From contig CANJPG010000025.1 of NCBI GenBank assembly GCA_947476065.1, positions 1 to 40,314 on the forward strand: a stretch of DNA of 40,314 bases. Reading direction: 5' to 3'. Position numbers and translations under genes: made by a program. This DNA comes from Fidelibacterota bacterium (GTDB lineage: Bacteria; Pseudomonadota; Alphaproteobacteria; Rhodospirillales; Rhodospirillaceae). Positions 16,804-25,072 of this stretch are shown here, piece by piece; position 1 is the first letter of the stretch, and each line of letters starts with the position of its first letter. The notes under the pieces were generated by a model, which had not been told where the DNA came from, made no database searches, and was given only the letters and a program-made list of their open reading frames with translations.

Positions 16804-18342
16804 TTATTCGGCTGCCGCCCGCAATTCTTCCTGGGCAATCGGCAGGGTCACTTTGACGCGCAGGCCGCCTTCGGGGCGGTTGATCAGCTCCACGTCACCA
16901 CCCATGCTGCGCACGGCGTTGCGCGCAATGGTCAGACCTAGCCCCGTGCCCCCGGTTTCGCGCGAGCGTGAGGTTTCGAGGCGGATGAACGGCGCGAACA
17001 CGCGCTCTTTTTCGCTGATCGGAATGCCGGGGCCGTCATCGTCCACCAGTATCGTCAATTCGGCCCGCGTCACCGCCAGCGTGACCCGCGCGACCTTGCC
17101 GTACTTGCAGGCATTATCGACGAGGTTGTTGATGGCCCGCTTGACCGCCAGCGGGCGTGCAATCGAGGTCATTGTATCAGGCCCAGTGTAGGTGACGTCG
17201 CGCCCGGTGGAACGCTGGTCGCTGCACAGGGCCGCGACTATAGCAGCCACGTCCACCGGCTCGACCTGCTCGTTGGCCGCGTCGTCGCGCGCGAAAGCCA
17301 GCGTGGCGCCGATCATCGCTTCCATTTCATCCAGATCGCCCAGCATCTTCTCGCGCTGGAGGTCATCTTCGACGAACTCGGCGCGCAGGCGTAGCCGCGT
17401 GATCGGCGTGCGCAGATCGTGGGAGATCGCGGCCAGCATTTGCGTGCGGTCCTGTATGAAGCGTTTGATGCGCGTCTGCATGGTGTTAAAGGCGTGCGTC
17501 GCGCGCAGCACCTCGGAAGGTCCGCGCTCTTCCGGCAAAGGCTCGGCATTGACGTCCACACCTAGCCGCTCTGCTGCCGAGGCAAACACCGACAGCGGCT
17601 TGGTCGCCTTGTGCACACCCCACCAGGCGACCGCGCCGATGATGACCGACAGGGTGATCAGCCACGCAAAGGGAGCGTATTCGCCCTTGGGCTCCCCCAG
17701 GTTCAACAGCACGCGGGCGTTGAACCAAGTGTTTTGCATGTCGGGCGTCTTCACCGAAACGTTGAACAGCGCCTCATCCAGAGCCGGCACGCCGTCGTGC
17801 AGGGCAATCATGCGCTGGCTGCGGCGCTCGAGGTAGCCAAGGATGCCGCTCGGCTTGGCGGCCGGCACACCGACTTCGTGTTGCCGACGCAAGGGATCGG
17901 CCGCCGCTCCCGCCGGTAGCAGGGCCCGCCGGACGGCCGGGTCGAGGCCTGTGGCATCCTGCTGAAAGCCGCGCAGATCGATGCGGCTGTCGACGCGGAT
18001 GTCGGTGCCCTTGGGAAATTCCATCAGCAGCTTGTCGAGCACGACGCGCGAGGCAAACTGTTCGTCGGACTGTTCGACGATCGGTTCTGTGGTCATGCGC
18101 AGGTTCATCAAAGGCGAACTGAGGCGGTCCACCAGCGCCGGCTGGTCTTCGGCCGGCGCGCGTTCGACCAGGCGCTTTATAACGATGATCTGCTCGCCGG
18201 CCTGAGAAGCGGCGGCAGCGGCGGCGGTTTCGTCGTGGAAGACGGCGTAGAAGAAAATCGACGTGAAGTTGATAAGGACGATTGCCAGGATCAGAGCGAC
18301 AAAGACGCGGCCGATGACGCTCTGCGGCAATAGGCGCTTCAA
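16804..18342 (-). CDS. Membrane sensor histidine kinase (EnvZ-like)
   Basis: The 512-residue protein has TM1 at about 13-34, a long periplasmic sensor region (about 35-223) of unknown ligand, TM2 at about 224-246, and a HAMP domain to about 298. The HisKA box is AAISHDLRTPITRLRLR with phospho-acceptor H308. The kinase core has NLVDNACKYG (N box), DDDGPGIP (G1) and GGTGLGLTIA (G2), all intact. The start is a TTG that overlaps the response-regulator stop codon by four bases (TTGA), so its translation is coupled to the partner. The layout is that of EnvZ-like kinases in this class. Confidence 0.93.
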   Translation of the reverse strand: MKRLLPQSVIGRVFVALILAIVLINFTSIFFYAVFHDETAAAAAASQAGEQIIVIKRLVERAPAEDQPALVDRLSSPLMNLRMTTEPIVEQSDEQFASRVVLDKLLMEFPKGTDIRVDSRIDLRGFQQDATGLDPAVRRALLPAGAAADPLRRQHEVGVPAAKPSGILGYLERRSQRMIALHDGVPALDEALFNVSVKTPDMQNTWFNARVLLNLGEPKGEYAPFAWLITLSVIIGAVAWWGVHKATKPLSVFASAAERLGVDVNAEPLPEERGPSEVLRATHAFNTMQTRIKRFIQDRTQMLAAISHDLRTPITRLRLRAEFVEDDLQREKMLGDLDEMEAMIGATLAFARDDAANEQVEPVDVAAIVAALCSDQRSTGRDVTYTGPDTMTSIARPLAVKRAINNLVDNACKYGKVARVTLAVTRAELTILVDDDGPGIPISEKERVFAPFIRLETSRSRETGGTGLGLTIARNAVRSMGGDVELINRPEGGLRVKVTLPIAQEELRAAAE

Positions 18343-19073
18343 GCCGCCTCAACCTCGGGCGTAAACATGTAACCACCGCCGCGAACCGTCTTGATCAGTA
18401 CCGGATTCTTGGGATCCGGCTCGATCTTGCGGCGCAGGCGTCCCACCTGCACGTCGATCGAACGGTCGAAGGGAATAGCTGCACGCCCACGCGCCATGTC
18501 CAGGAGCTGGTCACGGTTGAGGACCCGGCGCGGGTGATCAACGAAGGCAATCAGGAGATCGTACTCGCCGGCGGTGAGCGTAATACTCTCATCGCCGCGC
18601 TGGAGCGTACGGGTAACAGGATCGAGGATAAAGCCCGCGAACATCATCTTCTCCGGACGGCCGTCGCCCGCATCGGGCACGACTGAGGACGAAGACCGGC
18701 GCAGGACCGCCTTGATGCGCGCGGCGAGCTCACGCGGGTTGAAGGGCTTGGCCATGTAATCGTCGGCGCCGACTTCGAGGCCGATGATCCGGTCCACTTC
18801 CTCACCCATGGCCGTCAGCATGATGATCGGCATGGCGGACTCGTTGCGCACCTGGCGGCACAAGCTCAGGCCGTCATCGCCCGGCATCATAAGGTCGAGG
18901 ACCAGCAGGTCGAAAGACCAATCGGTCATGGCCTGGCGCATTTCCCGGCCATCCTTGGCGGTGGTGATCCGGAAATCGTGTTTGGACAGAAACCGGCTCA
19001 ACAGATCGCGGATCTCGCTGTCGTCGTCGACAATGAGAATATGCGGCTTGGGGACTTCACTGATGCTGTTCAT
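18339..19073 (-). CDS. OmpR/PhoB-family response regulator
   Basis: The 244-residue protein has a receiver domain with VDDD (about 15-18), phospho-acceptor D60 (LVLDLMMPGDDG), the LTAMGEE switch threonine region, and DDYMAKPF with the conserved lysine. The C-terminal winged helix contains RTLQRGDESITLTAGEYDLL, RSIDVQVGRLRRKIEPD and VRGGGYMF. The ATG at 19073 has AAGGAG eight bases upstream. It is co-transcribed with the kinase and is divergent from the HMG-CoA-lyase-like operon, with a likely binding site between them. Confidence 0.95.
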   Translation of the reverse strand: MNSISEVPKPHILIVDDDSEIRDLLSRFLSKHDFRITTAKDGREMRQAMTDWSFDLLVLDLMMPGDDGLSLCRQVRNESAMPIIMLTAMGEEVDRIIGLEVGADDYMAKPFNPRELAARIKAVLRRSSSSVVPDAGDGRPEKMMFAGFILDPVTRTLQRGDESITLTAGEYDLLIAFVDHPRRVLNRDQLLDMARGRAAIPFDRSIDVQVGRLRRKIEPDPKNPVLIKTVRGGGYMFTPEVEAA

Positions 19074-19175
19074 GGGCAAAACTCCTTGCGGACCCTTGAT
19101 TTATACCCCGATATGCCCCCCCGTCCCTGCAACCAATGAGAAATCGGGCAACAGACAGTAAGCGCCCCGGCCTTT

Positions 19176-19202
19176 GTTACAATCTGTTACATTAATTGTA
19201 AC
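19176..19202. promoter_or_regulatory. Probable response-regulator site: GTTACA direct repeats plus inverted copy
   Basis: GTTACA-ATCT-GTTACA (19176-19191) is a perfect 6-4-6 direct repeat with a 10-bp period, the form bound by OmpR/PhoB-family dimers. An inverted copy TGTAAC lies at 19197-19202. The site is in the intergenic region between the regulator gene and the divergent lyase-like operon, so autoregulation and control of that operon are plausible. A weak -10-like TATTCT lies at 19232-19237, consistent with an activator position, but this is inference. Confidence 0.6.
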
Positions 19203-19271
19203 CGTGGCTCCCTGCGCCGACCATCTTGCCTTATTCTCGATACCCAACTGACGCCACGGGAGGGGCGAGCG

Positions 19272-20159
19272 ATGAAGCTTCACCACCAGCATCCCCAGCA
19301 CGACCTCCTGATCCGCGACGTGACTTTAAGGGATGGTTTGCAGAATCTGCCCGAAGTCCTGACGACGGCAGCCAAGCTGGATATCTTGGACGCCCTGGTA
19401 GACGCCGGGGTGAAGGACTTCCAGCTTACCTCCTTTGTGAACCCGGCCCGGGTGCCGCAAATGAAGGACGCCGAAGCGATGTATGTCGCCGGGGTGGACC
19501 GCGGCCTGGTGCCCAACGTGCTGGTGGCGAATATCAGGGGCTTCGAGCGCGCGGTAGAGGCCGGCGTGACCTCGGTGGATGCCGTGCTGTCGGCCAGCAA
19601 CACCTACAACAAGAAAAATGCCAACCGCACGACGCTGGAGAGCGCCAACGAGATCATCCTCATGCTAAGCCGCGCCGCCCATGCGGGCTGCACCGTCGGC
19701 GTCAGCATGGCTAACTGCTTCCATTGCTTCAGCGAGGGCGAGATCGACCCCGAAGTGGTACTGGCGCTGGCGCGCGGTTTCCACGACGCCGGGGCACGCA
19801 TGCTGTGGCTGTCGGACACCACAGGCCACGCCAAGCCCGATGCGGTTGCCAGACTCTCCGAGAAATGCGCGCATATCGGCATGGAGATCGGCCTGCACCT
19901 GCACGACACCCAAGGCCGCGCCGGCGACAATGCGCTGGCCGGCTACAAAACCGGTGTGCGGCGCTTCGATGCCGTGCTGAGCGGCCTCGGCGGCTCGCCC
20001 TTCACGCCCGGCGTCGGCGGCAATCTGTCACTGGAGACTGCCCAGGCCGTTTTCACCGAAGCTGGGATAGCGACCGGCCTTGACCCTCTTAAACTCGACG
20101 CGGCGCGCGCCAAACTCTCGGCGGGGATCGCTGCTGCGGAGAAAAATGGAGCTGCCTAA
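19272..20159 (+). CDS. HMG-CoA lyase-like protein with Cys-to-Ser change at the catalytic loop
   Basis: The 295-residue TIM-barrel protein belongs to the HMGL/DRE-TIM family: RDVTLRDGLQN (15-25) with the metal aspartate, FQLTSFVNPARVPQM, and HLHDTQGRAGDN with metal histidines H209 and H211. The catalytic-loop segment reads GLGGSPFTPGVGGNLS. Canonical HMG-CoA lyases have GGCP here; this protein has S242 in place of that cysteine, while N251 is kept. Activity on HMG-CoA is therefore doubtful and another acyl-CoA substrate is possible. GGGAGGGG precedes the ATG. Its stop overlaps the next gene by one base (TAATG), so the two are coupled. Confidence 0.85.
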   Translation: MKLHHQHPQHDLLIRDVTLRDGLQNLPEVLTTAAKLDILDALVDAGVKDFQLTSFVNPARVPQMKDAEAMYVAGVDRGLVPNVLVANIRGFERAVEAGVTSVDAVLSASNTYNKKNANRTTLESANEIILMLSRAAHAGCTVGVSMANCFHCFSEGEIDPEVVLALARGFHDAGARMLWLSDTTGHAKPDAVARLSEKCAHIGMEIGLHLHDTQGRAGDNALAGYKTGVRRFDAVLSGLGGSPFTPGVGGNLSLETAQAVFTEAGIATGLDPLKLDAARAKLSAGIAAAEKNGAA

Positions 20160-20956
20160 TGTTGGAGACGAAGTTCGAGACCGTGCTGCTGACGCAGCCC
20201 GCACCCTATGTGCTGCTGATCACGTTGAACCGGCCCGAAGTCGGCAACGCGCTCAACACCAAGATGGGCGAGGAACTGCGCGACATCTTCACTCACTACG
20301 CCACCCATCCCAATGATCTGCGCTGCGTGGTGTTCACCGGTGCGGGCGGCAAAATATTCTGCGGCGGCGGCGACTTGAAGCAGCGCAACGGCATGGATAC
20401 CGACACCTGGCTCGCGCAGCACCGCATCTTCGAACAATTTTACTGGGCGATGATCGACTTCCCCATCCCTCTTATCGCTGCCGTGAATGGACATGCTTTT
20501 GGCGGCGGGCTCGAGATGATTATGGCCTGCGATTTTGCCTATGCCGTGCCCGCAGCAAAATTCGCCCTGACCGAAACCAAGATCGGCATCATGCCGGGCG
20601 GTGGCGGCACCCAGACCATGCCCCGCGCGATTGGCCCAAGGCGGGCGAAGGAGATCATGTTCACCGCCAAGCCCTTCACGGCAGATGAAGCTCTGGACTG
20701 GGGCATCCTCAATCGTATTTGCGCAGCGGATACCTTGATGAGCGAAACGCTGGAAACAGCTACTGCCATCGCCGCCAATGCGCCGATTTCCGTGCGTCAG
20801 GTGAAAAAGGCCATCCACCAGGGTCTGCAGACCGACATCACGCGTGGCCTGTGGTTGGAGATCGAGGCCTATAACCGCCTGGTCTTTACCGAAGATCGCA
20901 TCGAGGGTGTGAAGGCCTTTAACGAAAAGCGCACGCCCCAGTTCAAGGGGCGGTGA
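20159..20956 (+). CDS. Enoyl-CoA hydratase/isomerase family protein
   Basis: This 265-residue crotonase-fold protein has LITLNRPEVGNALN (about 20-33), the oxyanion-hole segment GGKIFCGGGDLKQR, NGHAFGGGLEMIMACDF with the first catalytic glutamate, and FALTETKIGIMPGGGGTQ with the second. Both acid residues of active hydratases are present, so hydration of a 2-enoyl-CoA is likely. Paired with a lyase-like partner the order recalls methylglutaconyl-CoA hydratase plus HMG-CoA lyase of leucine breakdown, but no carboxylase or isovaleryl-CoA dehydrogenase is present here, so the pathway is unassigned. Confidence 0.9.
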   Translation: MLETKFETVLLTQPAPYVLLITLNRPEVGNALNTKMGEELRDIFTHYATHPNDLRCVVFTGAGGKIFCGGGDLKQRNGMDTDTWLAQHRIFEQFYWAMIDFPIPLIAAVNGHAFGGGLEMIMACDFAYAVPAAKFALTETKIGIMPGGGGTQTMPRAIGPRRAKEIMFTAKPFTADEALDWGILNRICAADTLMSETLETATAIAANAPISVRQVKKAIHQGLQTDITRGLWLEIEAYNRLVFTEDRIEGVKAFNEKRTPQFKGR

Positions 20957-21050
20957 GCAAAACGACCCCCTCCTGACCTCCGCCTTTCAGAGGGAGGAAT
21001 AATGATCGGATGTTCTTTTTTTGTTCCCAATACCGTTCTACCGTCGGGGG

Positions 21051-22196
21051 ATGGCCAGAACAGCACCAAACCCCAATCCCCGCGGCGAGGCTCGCTACCT
21101 GGGTGGAGCCCTCGCGGACACCGTTGGCGTGCATCCAGAGGCCCGTCGAGGCCGGGGGGCCATCAGTAACGCGGCGGGACGCTATGAGAGCGCGGGCCGG
21201 GTGGCGGTGGACGACGGCTGGGACAATCTCGACCTGCCCTCCCCGCCCATTAAAACCCAGATGATTAAGGACAGTACCCGCACCATCATCGCCCGCAATT
21301 CCTCGCCCGATATCAGCTTTGACCGGTCGATCAATCCTTATCGAGGCTGCGAGCACGGCTGTACCTACTGCTTCGCCAGACCGACCCATGCTTATCTGGG
21401 CATGTCGCCGGGCCTCGATTTCGAAAGCAAGATTTTCTACAAGCCCGAGGCCGCGGGACTTCTAGAGAAGGAACTGCGGGCACCCGGATATAACTGCCGC
21501 ACTATGGCCATGGGCACCAATACCGATCCTTATCAGCCAGCGGAGCGCCAGTACAAAATCACCCGCTCTATTTTGGAAGTGCTGGCGCGCTTCAACCATC
21601 CCATCGGCTTTGTCACTAAATCGGCGCTGATCACCCGCGACATCGACATCCTGGCGCCGATGGCCGCGCAGAACCTGGCCAAGGTGGCAATCTCAGTGAC
21701 GACGCTGGACGCCCAGCTCGCACGCAAGATGGAGCCTCGGGCGTCGACACCGGCGCGGCGTATCGAGGCCCTCAGGCAGTTGAGTGCCGCCGGCATTCCG
21801 ACGGCCGTGATGTTCGCGCCCTTGATTCCGGGCCTCAATGATCACGAGCTGGAATCGGTATTGGCTGCGGCCAAGGACGCCGGCGTCACCTCAGCGGGCT
21901 ACGTGCTGCTGCGCCTGCCGCTCGAGGTGAAGGATTTGTTTCAGGAATGGCTGGCCGCCGAAGTGCCCGAGCGTGCAAGCCGCGTCATGAGTCTGATCCG
22001 CGCCACGCGGAACGGAAAAGACTACGATCCCGCCTGGCAGAAACGCCAACGCGGCGAGGGTCCCATCGCCGAAGCTGCCGCCGCACGCTTTCAGCTGGCC
22101 CGCAAGCGCTTCGGCTTCAACAAGGACCGCCGCCCGCTCGATACGTCGAAGTTCAAGCCGCCGCCGCAGGCGGGCGATCAACTGGCGCTATTTTGA
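21051..22196 (+). CDS. PA0069-family radical SAM protein
   Basis: The 381-residue protein fits the PA0069 radical SAM family. It has the cluster motif CEHGCTYCFARP (CxxxCxxC), preceded by SFDRSINPYRG, then FYKPEAAGLLEKEL and a TMAMGTNTDPYQPAERQY segment, where the GTNTDPYQP stretch is typical. The C-terminus has a basic FKPPPQAGDQLALF tail. The reaction catalysed by this family is not established. I chose ATG 21051; a TTG at 21021 is the other option. It converges on the minus-strand universal stress gene. Confidence 0.9.
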   Translation: MARTAPNPNPRGEARYLGGALADTVGVHPEARRGRGAISNAAGRYESAGRVAVDDGWDNLDLPSPPIKTQMIKDSTRTIIARNSSPDISFDRSINPYRGCEHGCTYCFARPTHAYLGMSPGLDFESKIFYKPEAAGLLEKELRAPGYNCRTMAMGTNTDPYQPAERQYKITRSILEVLARFNHPIGFVTKSALITRDIDILAPMAAQNLAKVAISVTTLDAQLARKMEPRASTPARRIEALRQLSAAGIPTAVMFAPLIPGLNDHELESVLAAAKDAGVTSAGYVLLRLPLEVKDLFQEWLAAEVPERASRVMSLIRATRNGKDYDPAWQKRQRGEGPIAEAAAARFQLARKRFGFNKDRRPLDTSKFKPPPQAGDQLALF

Positions 22197-22204
22197 AAAA
22201 AGAA

Positions 22205-22235
22205 CCGGGCGGTCTCCGTAATGAGAACCGCCCGG
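22205..22235 (-). terminator. Terminator hairpin in the convergent gap (minus strand)
   Basis: CCGGGCGGT (22205-22213) pairs with ACCGCCCGG (22227-22235), and TCTC/GAGA extend the stem with one bulge. On the minus strand it is followed by TTCTTTTTTC; on the plus strand it is followed by C-rich sequence. It therefore best terminates the minus-strand pdxH-CDF-usp transcript, about 226 nt after that gene's stop codon. Confidence 0.65.
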
Positions 22236-22461
22236 CCTCCCCCTCCGGCGGGTGTCGCGCCGGCATCTCCCGCAGCACTATCTCGTGCGCCGCATATTCA
22301 TGGCCGGTAGATTACGCAGGAGGCCGAAGGGCCGGGAAGTGCGATCATACGCTTCCAGAAGTACGGACATACTTTCTTGCAAACTGTTGCAAAAATGGCC
22401 CGGAAAATATGGTGCGGTGCGCAAAACATTTTGCGCCGCACAATGTTAATGCACGCGTATG
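22236..22461. other. Non-coding gap with direct and inverted repeats
   Basis: No gene is convincing here. It contains two TTGCAAA copies 10 bp apart (22377-22383 and 22387-22393) and a hairpin at 22412-22441, in which GTGCGG...CGCAAAA pairs with TTTTGCGCCGCAC with a two-base bulge and a loop of only CA. It would be the long 3' UTR of the minus-strand transcript if the terminator at 22205-22235 is used. Confidence 0.45.
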
Positions 22462-23283
22462 TCAGTGGCTTAAAAGCACCGGCATACCAGCGTTCTGGAC
22501 AACGTATCCGGTGACGCTGCCAAGAATAAGCTGGCGCAGTTTGGAGCGCGTATAGGCGCCCATCACCATCATGTCGGCCCCGGCTTCGACCGCGGCTGCC
22601 AGCAGGGCCGCGCCGGTGCCGCCGCTCCGTGGCATCACCTTCACGACGGCAATGCTGATGCCATGATGAGCGAAGAAAGCTTCGAGATCCTCGGTAGGCG
22701 CGAACCACTCCTCCTCCTCGACACGCAAAACCGTGACAGTGCCGGCGGAGGTGAGGAACGCAAGCCCCGCCGTGACGGCGCGGGTAGCCTCGGGCGAGCC
22801 GTTCCAAAACACGGCGACATGTTTGAAAGACAGCGGGCCCGTGGCCGGCACCATCAGCACCGGACGCCCGCTTTGCATCAGGCCGGCATTCAAGGTCATC
22901 AAGGCCGCAGCTTCATTTTCAGCCGTAGGCCGGCCGAGGACGATCATATCGGCGCGGCAAGCCCGTACCGCCAGCACCTGCCCCTCGACGCCGCTGTCTT
23001 CGATCCATGACATGGCGACATCGCCGGAGAGACGGTCGAACAACCCGCGCAGCTCCTTGGCGCGCGCTGCCTACTCCCGCTCGGCCACTGCCATCATCTC
23101 TTCGGCCATGTTGCCGGACATGGCTTCGCCAACCATCGGCAGCGAGGTCACGGGATCGGGGCGAACGTGCAAGACATCGACATGACTTTGCAGATGGCGG
23201 GCTGCATCCAAAGTGCCCTGCAGAATGGTGCGTCCGGACTTTACGTCGCCGATGACGGCGAGAATATTTTTGATGGCCGGCAT
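22462..23283 (-). pseudogene. Two-domain universal stress protein gene interrupted by an in-frame TAG
   Basis: From ATG 23283 the frame reads MPAIKNILAVIGDVKSGRTI through EEMMAVAERE, then meets TAG at 23073-23071 (codon 71). The same frame continues without other stops to 22462: AARAKELRGLFDRLSGDVAM, then MIVLGRP, and a second Usp domain with HVAVFWNGSPEATRAV and MMVMGAYTRSKLRQ ending AGMPVLLSH. The full frame of 273 codons matches the usual two-domain Usp length, so one nonsense change has split an otherwise intact gene. A ribosome restart at MFDRLSG (GTG or TTG near 23043) could yield the C-terminal part. A sequencing or assembly error is the other option. Confidence 0.75.
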
Positions 23284-23320
23284 GACGCAGGGCCTCTCTC
23301 AAGGTTGCGCCGCAGACTGC

Positions 23321-24232
23321 CTACGGTGCGCCGATTTTTTCCAGGTGGTATTCCAGGACCTCTTCCGGGTCTTCATGGATGATAACATCCGCCCCCGGAT
23401 AGGCTGATTCAACCGCTTTTTCGATGTCGTCCGCAACGAAATGCGCGTCACGCAGCGTTAACGCGCTGCTGAGCACGATGTGCATCTGAATGAACTTCTG
23501 CAGGCCCGACGAGCGCGTGCGCAGGTCGTGGACCTGTTTGACTTCGGGATGTTGGCGGGCAATCGCCAGGATTGCCTGGCGATCTTCTTCCGGCAACTCG
23601 CGATCCATCAGGCTGTTGACCGACTGGCGGATAATCCTGACGGCGTTGATCAACATGAACAGACTGATGGCAATGCCGAAGATGGGATCAATCCAGGGCA
23701 GACCGAATTTCGACGACAGCACGAGCGCGACGATGACACTGGCGTTCATCAGCAGATCGCCGGTGTAGTGCAGCGAATCCGCGCTGATGGCCACGGAACC
23801 GGTGCGCTTGATAACCAGACGCTGCACCGAAACCAGGCCGAGTGTCACCGCCATGGAAATTAGCATGACGACGATGCCGGGGGTGCTGTCATTGACCGCC
23901 ACGGGTTCGTGGAAACGCGACACGGCTTCGATCATCACCAGAATCGCCGAGCCACCGACGAAGGCGGCCTGGGCAAGGCCCGACAGGGGCTCGGCCTTGC
24001 CGTGACCGAAACGGTGATCTGAATCCGCAGGCGTCAAGGCGTAGCGCACAGCGAACAGAGTCACGGCAGAGGCCAGGAGGTCTATCGTTGAATCAGCCAG
24101 ACTCGAGAGCATCGCCACGGATTTGGAATCAAAGTAGACAAACCCCTTGATCGCGACGAGCACAGCGGCGCTGACCATCGCCAGCGCCGTGGACAGGCGC
24201 ATCAGCCGTTCGCTTTGCGTCGTATGGTCCAT
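23321..24232 (-). CDS. Cation diffusion facilitator (CDF) metal exporter, FieF-like
   Basis: The 303-residue protein has six TM helices and a cytosolic C-terminal domain. Transport-site residues are D47 and D51 (SLADSTIDLLAS) and H155 and D159 (SADSLHYTGDLLMN), the DxxxD/HxxxD tetrad of Zn/Fe exporters. DHRFGHGKAEPL follows helix 2, as in FieF/YiiP. The C-terminal domain has VHDLRTRSSG and HIVLSSALTLRDAH. The D/D/H/D set favours Zn2+, Fe2+ or Cd2+, but the metal is not proven. The ATG at 24232 avoids overlap with pdxH, 13 nt upstream. A start at 24283 would overlap pdxH by 38 nt. Confidence 0.92.
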   Translation of the reverse strand: MDHTTQSERLMRLSTALAMVSAAVLVAIKGFVYFDSKSVAMLSSLADSTIDLLASAVTLFAVRYALTPADSDHRFGHGKAEPLSGLAQAAFVGGSAILVMIEAVSRFHEPVAVNDSTPGIVVMLISMAVTLGLVSVQRLVIKRTGSVAISADSLHYTGDLLMNASVIVALVLSSKFGLPWIDPIFGIAISLFMLINAVRIIRQSVNSLMDRELPEEDRQAILAIARQHPEVKQVHDLRTRSSGLQKFIQMHIVLSSALTLRDAHFVADDIEKAVESAYPGADVIIHEDPEEVLEYHLEKIGAP

Positions 24233-24245
24233 CAGATGTGTCCCA

Positions 24246-24848
24246 TCAGGGGAATAGCCGCTCGGTATGCCAGTGACCGCCATGCCGGATAAAGATCAGG
24301 CGCTCATGCAGGCGGTTGGGCACATCGTGCCAGAATTCGATACGCGCGGGTGTCAGGCGAAAGCCGGTCCACTGCGCGGGCCGCGGCACGGGCTGCCCCT
24401 GGAAGCGGGCCTCGAACTCCTTCACACGGGACTCCAGCACGCTGCGCGCGGCGAGCGGCCGCGATTGCTCCGAGGCCCAGCCAGCAATTTGGCTGGCGCG
24501 CGGGCGCGAGGCCCAGTACGCGTCGGCCTCGGCGCCCGAAACCTGCGACAGCGCGCCTTCGACCCGGACCTGGCGGCGCAGGGACTTCCAATGAAAGCAA
24601 AGCGCGCCGAAGGGATTGGCGGCGATCTCCTCGCCCTTGCGGCTTTCGGCATTGGTGTAGAACACAAAGCCGTCCTCGCCGAAGTCCTTTAACAGCACCA
24701 GGCGCAGCGAAGGTTTGCCGTCAGGCGTGGCCGTGGCCAAGCTCATGGCTTCGGCCAGATCGGGCTCGCGGGCTTTGGCCTCGGTAAACCAGCGGTCAAA
24801 AAGGCCGTAAGGCTCCGGGGCGTCGGGAATGAGCGGGGCAGCGTCCAT
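24246..24848 (-). CDS. pdxH: Pyridoxine/pyridoxamine 5'-phosphate oxidase
   Basis: PdxH oxidises PNP or PMP to pyridoxal 5'-phosphate with FMN. The 200-residue protein has SLRLVLLKDF, FVFYTNAESRKGEEIAANP, CFHWKSLRRQVRVEG (FMN and phosphate site), ASEQSRPL, and the C-terminal PAQWTGFRLTPARIEFW and RLHERL segments. ATG 24848 is preferred over a TTG at 24875, though no strong SD is seen. It is first in a minus-strand set with the CDF exporter and the broken universal stress gene. Confidence 0.94.
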   Translation of the reverse strand: MDAAPLIPDAPEPYGLFDRWFTEAKAREPDLAEAMSLATATPDGKPSLRLVLLKDFGEDGFVFYTNAESRKGEEIAANPFGALCFHWKSLRRQVRVEGALSQVSGAEADAYWASRPRASQIAGWASEQSRPLAARSVLESRVKEFEARFQGQPVPRPAQWTGFRLTPARIEFWHDVPNRLHERLIFIRHGGHWHTERLFP

Positions 24849-24937
24849 GGCGGGACCGTATTTGAGGATGGGCAACGGCTAAAGTCGGCTTCGTCCAGGG
24901 CCTTGTCAATGCTGACGGTTTTCCCATTTTTAGGCGG

Positions 24938-24965
24938 TTGACGGGGCTCTTCGGCTCCTTATTTT
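24938..24965 (+). promoter_or_regulatory. Promoter for the lipoprotein gene
   Basis: TTGACG (24938-24943) and TATTTT (24960-24965) have a 16-bp spacer. Transcription would begin near 24972, giving a leader of about 100 nt. Confidence 0.5.
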
Positions 24966-24976
24966 TGCCACCATTA

Positions 24977-25006
24977 CGGTGTTTCTTGGCAGCAGGAAAA
25001 ACACCG
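24977..25006 (+). promoter_or_regulatory. Leader hairpin upstream of the lipoprotein gene
   Basis: CGGTGTTT (24977-24984) and AAACACCG (24999-25006) form an 8-bp stem right at the predicted 5' end of the transcript. It could stabilise the mRNA. No riboswitch class is recognised. Confidence 0.4.
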
Positions 25007-25072
25007 GTTGGAACGTCTATGGGTCGTCAGGCGTTTACACCGATACATTGAGCAATAGAAGGACAGATACAC

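Noticed and set aside
23071-23073. TAG read as pyrrolysine or as a programmed recoding site
   Set aside because: No pyl genes or recoding signal are seen here, and universal stress proteins have no need for such a residue; mutation or error is simpler.
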